A stretch of DNA of 64,000 nt from the NCBI GenBank assembly GCA_014526335.1, contig JACTAT010000060.1, positions 417,797 to 481,796 on the forward strand. The letters are read 5' to 3'. Source of the stretch: Chrysaora quinquecirrha (Eukaryota > Cnidaria > Scyphozoa > Semaeostomeae > Pelagiidae). The notes under the pieces are model-generated. The model made no database searches, was not told the DNA's origin, and saw only the letters and a list, made by a program, of their open reading frames with translations. Of this stretch, positions 57,199-64,000 are shown piece by piece; position 1 is the stretch's first letter; the number at the start of each line of letters is the position of its first letter. Both the position numbers and the translations under genes were made by a program.

Positions 57199-60100
57199 AT
57201 GGTAAGCATTGCATTTTGTATTTTGAGCTTTATTATTAATGTGTGAATTAAAGAGTTTGCAATATACTAGGCCAGCCTGAGATCGATCGATCGAGATTTA
57301 AACCCGAACAACAGATGAAGATCTTATAATTGACAATTTTAAGACGAATCAATTTTATTGTAGACTTCTACTTGGCGCAAACAAGATCGATTGGTATCTG
57401 ATTACAGGAGAAAGGAGATCGAAAGAGAGTCAACCGTGAGAGCCATCCAAAAGGTTACTTAATATAATAATAGTTTTTTTACCTTTTCTCTCTGCTTTTC
57501 TAGACTTTGTTTTTTTGCTTGCGGCAACTTACTTAAAAAGCGGAAACAACTTTTGCGAGGCCAGGTCGAATTGGTGAATTTGGGTACAGTTTTCTGGAAG
57601 ATCTTAGACGCAAGTGTGCATTCCATGCCAGGGTGGAATCCATGTAGCCTACGCCGGAGAAATCCGGCATGGAGTTTGGAAAATTGTTGGCGTATTGGCG
57701 TGAATCTTTCAGAAAACAATAGCAAGCATTACTATTTTCCTAATAGAATAATGGATCTATTGTCTTGTTTGGCGTGAAAGCAGTTTTCATTGGCGTAATC
57801 TCCGGCATAAAGATAGCATGGATTCCACCCTGGATTCCATGTAGCCTACGCCGGAGATCTCCGGCGTGGAGTCTGAAATTTTATTGGCGTACTGGTGTAG
57901 ATCTTTCAAAAAAACAATAGCCTAGACTATTATTTCAATTATAAAACAACAGATCTATTGTTTTTTGGCGTGAAGTCCGATTTGGTCGGTGTATTCTCCA
58001 ACATGGTGGTAACATGGAATGCACTCTGGCTTAGACGCAGAGCAAGGTGTCCTCAGTTCAGCCATTCGTTGGACAATCAGGACATTGAATAGGGACCAGT
58101 ACAGGTACTTCAAACAGGGACATGGCTGCCCACAAAGGTGGGTTGGGTCCTGAGGCAAAAAGGCAGGGTGTGGGCAATAGTGCCTGAGACCCCTAGTTGC
58201 AACTAACATTAAAAAAAATTTTTACCCGTATGTCTTTTGGTGTCAGTGGCATTCAGGAAGCAGACTTGAGTTTCCGTGTTTATTCAAGGAAGTTATATTT
58301 TCAATGTTTAGGAAAAGTTGCTAGAAGCAAACATGGAGAGTGAGGAACGAGTTGAGAACAGAAGATTTCTAAGGAGATTGCAACAGGAGAACAAAGAAAG
58401 AGAAATGGCTGAAGCTTTGCAAATGGTAAGCAATTTTGGTTATGATCATTTAAAATGAGGTTGCAGAGTGCCTTGCTTCCCAGGGAAGCTGGGAGCATGG
58501 CTGCAGCAGCAGATAGATAATTGACCTCCTTGCCCCCATGACAGTATTTGAATTACAAACATTGAAAAAATTTATGGTAAATCCTCAAATTAGCCCCTGG
58601 GGCTTCATTATTTTTCATTATTTCTTGGGGGGCTTATTCAAGGTGGGGGCTTAAACTAGGGGGCTTACAAAAATTATTTACAAAGGCATGATTTATCATC
58701 AACTTGGAGAGTGCATTTTTCTGTCATGTATACACGTTTAACTACTAATATGGACTGAAAAGGCTAACACCAGTATGTCAGGAGTGGGGCCTTGTTTGAT
58801 GGAGGGCTTATCACCATTTTCCCACTCTAGGATGGGGGCTAATTTGAGAGGAGGGCTTATACAAAGGAGGGCAATTTGAGGATTTACGGTACTCGTGATC
58901 CGAATGGGTACAATTGGAATTATCATTTATTGCTCATTTTACTACTGTTGTTTGGTTTGTAAATGGGTACAATTGCAGAATTAAGGGCAGTCATTGGTAA
59001 CTGCTCCATCCATTTTACTACTGTTGTTTGGATGCTGATGCTGCAAACCAAAGAAAAGGCATTGACATGTAAGCTGCACTTGAATTAGGGTTAGAAGCTA
59101 TCACGCCAAATTATCTACTGGATAAATGTTGCAACATCAACTTTTTCAAGAATACTTCAACAAACTGTGTCCCAATGGAGTGCGTTCTTATTAACCACTT
59201 TACTATTGAATAAAAATTACCCCTGTTAAAACACTGTTTATAGTTTTATTTTTCAAATTTGTAGGCTGAAGAAAGAAGGATTCTGTCAGAAAGACAGCGT
59301 GAACAAGAAGAAAGACTAGCAAAGGTAAGGAGTGAATTACTCTGGGTGACATTTTACACCATCAGTTGTTTTTCATTGTCAAGTCCCTTGAAAATTTTAA
59401 TCACTGTAAAATCCTTTATCCTGAATTGAAAGCTAGAGGTGCAAAAATTTTCCACAACACTGAAACCCCGTATATATTTCCTTTAAGTAAGAGATCTAAA
59501 AATATAGACATGTTTTAGAAATGTTTCAATCTATCAAATCTTCATCAAAAAACACAAAGCATCGATATCTTTTTCAATAACTCTTTCATTTTGCAGTCAC
59601 CAATGAAAATCAAATAGATCTAACCGTGTGTGAAAACATGCATCTATATTCTAGAGAATGTCTCATTTTGCAAGGTAATATTGTAGATGCAAAGGAAATA
59701 GTGTGTCAAAGTTTTGTTAATACAAAATGCTCTATTTATTTTAGGAATTAGAAAGATGTAAATTGGAGAGTACAAGGGATGAAAAACTCAGACAGCAAAT
59801 TCGAGAAAACAGGTAAAGTTAAGAGAGCCTATAGTGTAGCGGAAAAAAGCGGGAACATTTTTGGTCTGATCCTGCCGTTTACGCGACCTGCTAAGGGGCT
59901 TTAGTCCCAAAACTGCACTGCTCAGAGAACAATCTCAAGATTGCACGAATTGCACAATCCCGTTTTGTATAAACGTCAGGGGTTTCATCGTGTAAAAGTG
60001 ATAATAGACCTTTTCAAAGAGGTCTGGGTCGGTGAGAAATTTTTCTGGAAAATGGAAATATAAAGGTGAAAAAAAGAATTCAAGTCCAAGTTTATTTGCT

Positions 60101-63100
60101 CTACAAGGCATATATTTAAGTATTTTCTTTTTTGTCAGTTACTTGAATCTTGTTTCTCGAGTTTCTACATATATTTATGGCATGAAATGCCACAGATTCT
60201 TTTCCTCTCTTAGTCTTTTATTATTTATGAATTAGAAGTAAAATCTGCTGCGAACTAACATTCCTTAAGCGACTAAGGTTGTTGCACGCAGAGAGGATTC
60301 CCTTACTCCAGATATCTGCCATTTCCCAGAAAAATTTCGCGCCGATCTACAATCTTGGACAAAATATATTGGAACAGCATAAATAGTTTTGCTATTATTT
60401 ATTGATTCCCCCTTCTCCCCCGCTACAATGTTGTTTCCAGCAAAAGGTGTCATTCTTTGCTACCAACATTTTTTCGGGGGTAAAAGGGGGAAGAAATGGA
60501 GTTATGGGAGTAGAAAATCAACGGAATATGCAATATTCCTTGGAAAAAAGGCCTTGTTCCAAATATTTTGTCCAAGATTGTAGACCTCATTCCATGAGTC
60601 ACCGGAGGATCTCTTTTCATTTGTGAGTTGTTTTTACATCTTGTATTAGCTATCCTTAACGAAATCATTGACGTTTATTTACTTTTTTGCAGTCTTGAAC
60701 TTCGTGAATTGCAGGCAAAGCTGAGAGCCGGTTACATGAACAGAGAAAGAGCTGCGCAATTCGCTGAAAAGACTGCGAGGGAGCTTGAAGTCAAGGTACC
60801 CTTAATGAACCTTACAGTGTCTTCGTAGGCGGGGGAGGGTTACTCTATAGAGAATGTTGTTCCGTTCTGTATAATCCCGTTATTTTACATACTTGAAAGG
60901 ATCAAATTATCTGGTGGGTCAGAAATAGGGAATTTTCCTTTGTTCCGTTGGCATCCATGATCATTCTGAACGCTATATCTAAGAATACATCATAAGCAAG
61001 CGAGTTTGACCAAGTTATATTGTATGACTGAAAATAAAAAAGCTTCGGAAGATCAAACTTTCGGACAACATTTTGCCCGAAACTTTTACCGTCCGAACGA
61101 TTGAGAATCTCCCCAAAAATCGTCCGAAACTCTTTGAAAATTTTTTTTATTGAAATACTTTTAGTGGAATTGTGCACACCTTTTCGACGAGCAGTCGTCA
61201 TTATGGAAATTTCTCAAGATTTCTTGATACAGAGTTTTCGATACCGAATTCGTATAAAGCAGCCAAAATTTAGTCTAGGCATGTGCTAGTATTATTTATT
61301 TTCACCCAATTCAGTATCAGAGATATTGTATGAGCAACATAACTTTAAGAACAAGGCCTTAGCTAAATTTTCTTATACAAATACGTGTACTTTGCTTGCT
61401 AGGAAAAGCCAATAAATAATAAAGAGTATCTCAATGATGAAAAGAGAGTGCCTGCTCACTTCTGAACTAAACCAAAAACTGTTCTGATATTTTGAAATTT
61501 TGAAATTTAGGTTCGAGAGGAAGAGATAGTGGATCACATGAAGAAAGAATATAAGAAAGCAATTGAAATGGAAAGAGAAAAAGAACAAAAAAGATGGGAG
61601 GAAAGTATAAGATACCACGAAGATTTGGAAAAACAATTAAGAGAGCAAGAAAAAGCAAAACAAGAACAATATGAAGAATTCTTGAAGGAAAAATTAATGA
61701 TTGATGAAATCGTTAGGAAGATTTATGCTGAGGACCAGAAGTAAGTAATGTCTTTACCCCCGTTTTGTCTACGAGTTTGTGTTTAAACTATACGTATATA
61801 TCCGTTTTTGACGGGTGACTACATTTAACGCTGAAAACCAGAAGAAAGAAATGTATTCACCCCCGTTTTGTCTACGAATTTCTGGTCAAGATATATGGTC
61901 ATCTCCATTTTTTACGGGAGACTGCATTTGCGCTGACGACTAGAAGCAAGTTATAGCGAGTTGCTCCGCGATTTCATTGAGTTCTTTAGCTAAATGGAAA
62001 CCTCGTCGGCTCTCTTGTCGTGCAGTCCAGGTTCGATGCCACTCGTGGAAAAATCCCTCTTAGTGTTTGCCATTCATGTAAAATGTATAAATTAGGAATT
62101 CGTATTGAATTTGTTTGTTTATTCGTTTGGGAGTTGGAAGCAAGGCTGCAAAAGCAACAAGCAACGCAGAAATATATTGAAGAATTCATGAAGAAACGAG
62201 AGGAGGTTAGTTATCTGTTTCTGAGTAAATAACGACATATGACATACAATCAACCAATCAGCGTAACGGTATGAGAGTGTTAAAGTCACGTGACTATTCC
62301 CTTGTTCTATGAGGAAGACCCAACGAGCTTTTAGGAGGCCCTAGTTTAACATTGTAAAAATCACGTGACTATTTCCAGATCGTTTATGGGATACATGTTC
62401 CGTCGTTCTACTTTGAAGGCCCCATTCCCGGTGTCGTATGAGAGTCTGACGTCTGAATCAATCAAGCTAGGCCTGACACGACCAATTTTGACGTGCCGCA
62501 CTGAAATGGCTCTAAACAGCGTTGATTCATAGACAGAAAGAGTTCTTTTTCTCACTTGGACTCTTCAGTTAAATTATACTAATATTCCCATCTTGTGAGC
62601 CGGTTGGTGCTCAGATTTTAAAACACAATTTTCATCTTAAAAGTGTTTGATTGTCGCATTTTGTTTATAATTATATTTTTGTTTACTTATCAAACAGTGG
62701 AAAGACTACGAGAGACAGCAGATGGAGGAAGAAAACAGGAAGATTTTGGAATTTGCAAAACAACAACAAGAAAGAGAGGAAGATCGCATGATGAAGAAGA
62801 AGGAGAAAGAGGACGCCATGTCTGCTGTTCAACAAAAGGTTAGTGGTGGATTTTATGCGGGATTTCTGAGAGTTTCTCGCAGGATTTCGTGAGATGGAGG
62901 AGCATATATCTGATGTAAAACAGAAGGTTAGTGGTGGATTTTTATGCGGGATTTCTGAGAGTTTCTCGCAGGATTCCGTGAGATGGTGGAGCATATATCT
63001 GATGTAAAACAGAAGGTTAGTGGTGGATTTTTATGCGGGATTTCTGAGAGTTTCTCGCAGGATTCCGTGAGATGGTGGAGCATAATATATCTGATGTAAA

Positions 63101-63668
63101 ACAGAATGTCAGTGATGGATTTTTGTGCGGGATTTCCTGCGGCATGAAATATAAACAGCAAAAATTAAACTGATGCTACTTACCACCACACTGTGTCATT
63201 TCTGACAGTTATCAATAGAATCAATAGAAAGCTTTGGGTTTTTCGCCAAGAAAACCTTCTTTCCAAATCTTCATAAGATGCTTAGGCCAAAATGACCAAA
63301 TTTCCCTGGAATAGAATTTGTATAGACGTATTATAAGTGCTTCCTGTCCTGGATTTGAACGACAGACCTTGAGCACAAATGGTTCAAGTCCTCTACCATA
63401 CTACACTAAACCTTTACACTACTTTTTCATATGAAGATTTATGACTTAGTTTTGTATTGTTTTATCTAGCTTACAAAGGAGTTGTCGGAAAAACAAGCTG
63501 CAATTGAAGAAATGGAACGGTATGTCAAATAAAGGAAAATTGGTAAAAATTTAGCTGTGTGCTAATGTTTTTAAGGATTACTCAATCTAAGACTTTTTCG
63601 TTATTTTCAGGATTCGATCCGAACTTTATTTGGAAGAACAAGAGGAGATGGAAAGACAGAAAGACGAG
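57199..63668 (+). CDS. MNS1: Meiosis-specific nuclear structural protein 1 (5' part; continues past window)
   Basis: Axonemal microtubule inner protein needed for motile cilia and sperm flagella. Exons: 57199-57201 (only ATG), 57364-57453, 58312-58425, 59265-59324, 59745-59812, 60693-60795, 61511-61740, 62145-62205, 62698-62838, 63470-63519, 63611-63668; all phases agree, 326 residues so far against about 495 in vertebrates. The product is a nearly continuous charged coiled coil of the trichoplein/MNS1 (TPH) family. Diagnostic stretches: LRQQIREN, LRELQAKLRAGYMNRERAAQ, LMIDEIVRKIYAEDQK, QKYIEEF, EEENRKILEFAKQQQEREEDRM. The acceptor of exon 62145 was chosen over one at 62134 because only it keeps the frame. 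The last donor, 63669, is gtaggc, so more exons lie to the right. Confidence 0.92.
57625..57970. repeat. Tandem ~200-bp duplication with ACGCCGGAGA(T/A)
   Basis: CCATGTAGCCTACGCCGGAG occurs at about 57640 and 57838, each followed by a similar GGCGT(A/G)-rich stretch and ATCTTTCA(G/A)AAAACAATAG. In MNS1 intron 2. Confidence 0.7.
58573..58893. mobile_element. TIR element (GGTAAATCCTCAAATT)
   Basis: Left GGTAAATCCTCAAATTAGCC, right GGCAATTTGAGGATTTAC, inverted, with G-rich ggggcttat repeats inside. In MNS1 intron 3. Confidence 0.7.
60346..60588. mobile_element. MITE with CTACAATCTTGGACAAA ends
   Basis: Left CTACAATCTTGGACAAAATA, right TATTTTGTCCAAGATTGTAG, inverted over about 27 bp. It sits between the two arms of another inverted pair (60005-60060 and 60290-60345, GGTCTGGGTCGG / TTTCTGGAAAATGG). 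Confidence 0.75.
61727..61955 (+). repeat. Tandem duplication of the MNS1 exon 7 end
   Basis: GCTGAGGACCAGAAGTAAGT at the true donor (61728) is followed by GCTGAAAACCAGAAGAAAGA (61830) and GCTGACGACTAGAAGCAAGT (61932), each with CCCCGTTTTGTCTACGA or remnants after it. Period about 102 bp. Confidence 0.8.
61955..62090 (+). mobile_element. tRNA-derived SINE, family 1
   Basis: Plus-strand CTTTAGCTAAATGGAAACCT and GCAGTCCAGGTTCGATGCC; tail TTAGTGTTTGCCATTCATG. It directly precedes MNS1 exon 62145-62205. Confidence 0.6.
62826..63135 (+). repeat. ~92-bp tandem units carrying MNS1 exon 9 end / candidate microexons
   Basis: Three units after exon 62698-62838, each with GGTTAGTGGTGGATTT, TGCGGGATTTCTGAGAGT and ATATATCTGATGTAAAACAG. 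Each contains a 33- or 36-nt open segment (62894-62926, 62983-63015, 63072-63107) between ag and gt. Confidence 0.8.
63340..63415 (-). mobile_element. tRNA-like sequence in MNS1 intron
   Basis: Minus strand has TAGTGTAGTATGGTAGAGGA and TCGTTCAAATCCAGGACAGG, with B-box GTTCAAATCC at tRNA spacing. I could not pair a full cloverleaf; treat as tRNA-derived. Confidence 0.45.
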
Positions 63669-63787
63669 GTAGGCATTTTGCCGAAAACGCTTTCAAATAC
63701 TTATAAAGTTGTAGATTGTATTATTAAAAAGGCCTATTTGGGTCAACGTTATTTTGCGTTAATTATTTTACCTTGTATTTTAGTTGT

Positions 63788-64000
63788 GTACACGCTTTTT
63801 TCATAAAGAGCCTAGCTCAAGGCCTAGTTCTTAAAGTTCCTTATTTTTGGACTTCTTTTGAGACGATTGTAGTTCCAAAAGTTCCTTAATAGTTCCTTAA
63901 TTTTAACTGCATGTTCAGTTTCATGACTACTATACAGAGACACTTAGATGTGAGCAAAGCTCGAGACTACTCACGGAAACATTTGATACATGCGTAACGT
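63788..64000. mobile_element. MITE family A, left part
   Basis: Begins TACACGCTTTTTTCATAAAG, then CTCAAGGCCTAGTTCTTAAA and GAGCAAAGCTCGAGACTACT as in 338-560. Cut by the window edge. Lies in an MNS1 intron. Confidence 0.65.

Overview
The window is nuclear DNA of an animal. It is AT-rich, its genes are split into many short exons with GT-AG introns, and introns and spacers are packed with short inverted-repeat elements, tRNA-derived SINEs and tandem arrays. The gene content (an STAM/14-3-3-type USP8, the ciliary protein MNS1, a filamin-repeat TRIM-like protein and a RUN-domain protein) is metazoan. The intron-rich genes and TRIM-filamin-SPRY style architecture suggest a non-bilaterian or other invertebrate, perhaps a cnidarian; that placement is inference and the species cannot be read from the sequence. 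No transposase, reverse transcriptase or viral gene was recognised.

Layout. 1-4446: no confident gene; two inverted-repeat elements, a 64-bp minisatellite bounded by inverted repeats (2204-3269) and an AT-rich tract. 4447-27273, minus strand: a complete USP8 deubiquitinase that I could assemble into 22 coding exons in one continuous frame (about 1385 residues): N-terminal dimerisation/MIT-like domain, cysteine-less rhodanese domain, a large disordered proline-rich exon, WW domain, 14-3-3 motif, two STAM-SH3-type motifs, and the USP catalytic domain with Cys, His and both CxxC pairs. 28044-44981, plus strand, head-to-head with USP8: a large protein with the C-terminal half of a PH-like domain, an RA-like domain, about 1100 disordered acidic residues, and a C-terminal RUN domain most like that of RUSC proteins. 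Two splice/frame problems are flagged in its N-terminal half. 45330-47795: a ~150-bp tandem array. 50071-51783, minus strand: a TRIM-like protein without RING, with coiled coil, filamin repeat and SPRY-like domain. 57199-63668 and beyond, plus strand: the 5' part of MNS1, with an X-box-like (RFX) site just upstream.

Working together. USP8 acts on endosomal cargo with STAM/ESCRT-0, and RUN proteins usually link membranes and small GTPases to transport, so the head-to-head pair could share a trafficking role; this is speculation. MNS1 is axonemal and unrelated.

The most unusual signals are (i) three unrelated families in which terminal inverted repeats enclose an expanded, higher-order minisatellite, (ii) repeated tandem duplication of exon 3' ends with their splice donors inside introns, including three in-frame 33-36-nt candidate microexons in MNS1, and (iii) the PH-RA-RUN domain combination.
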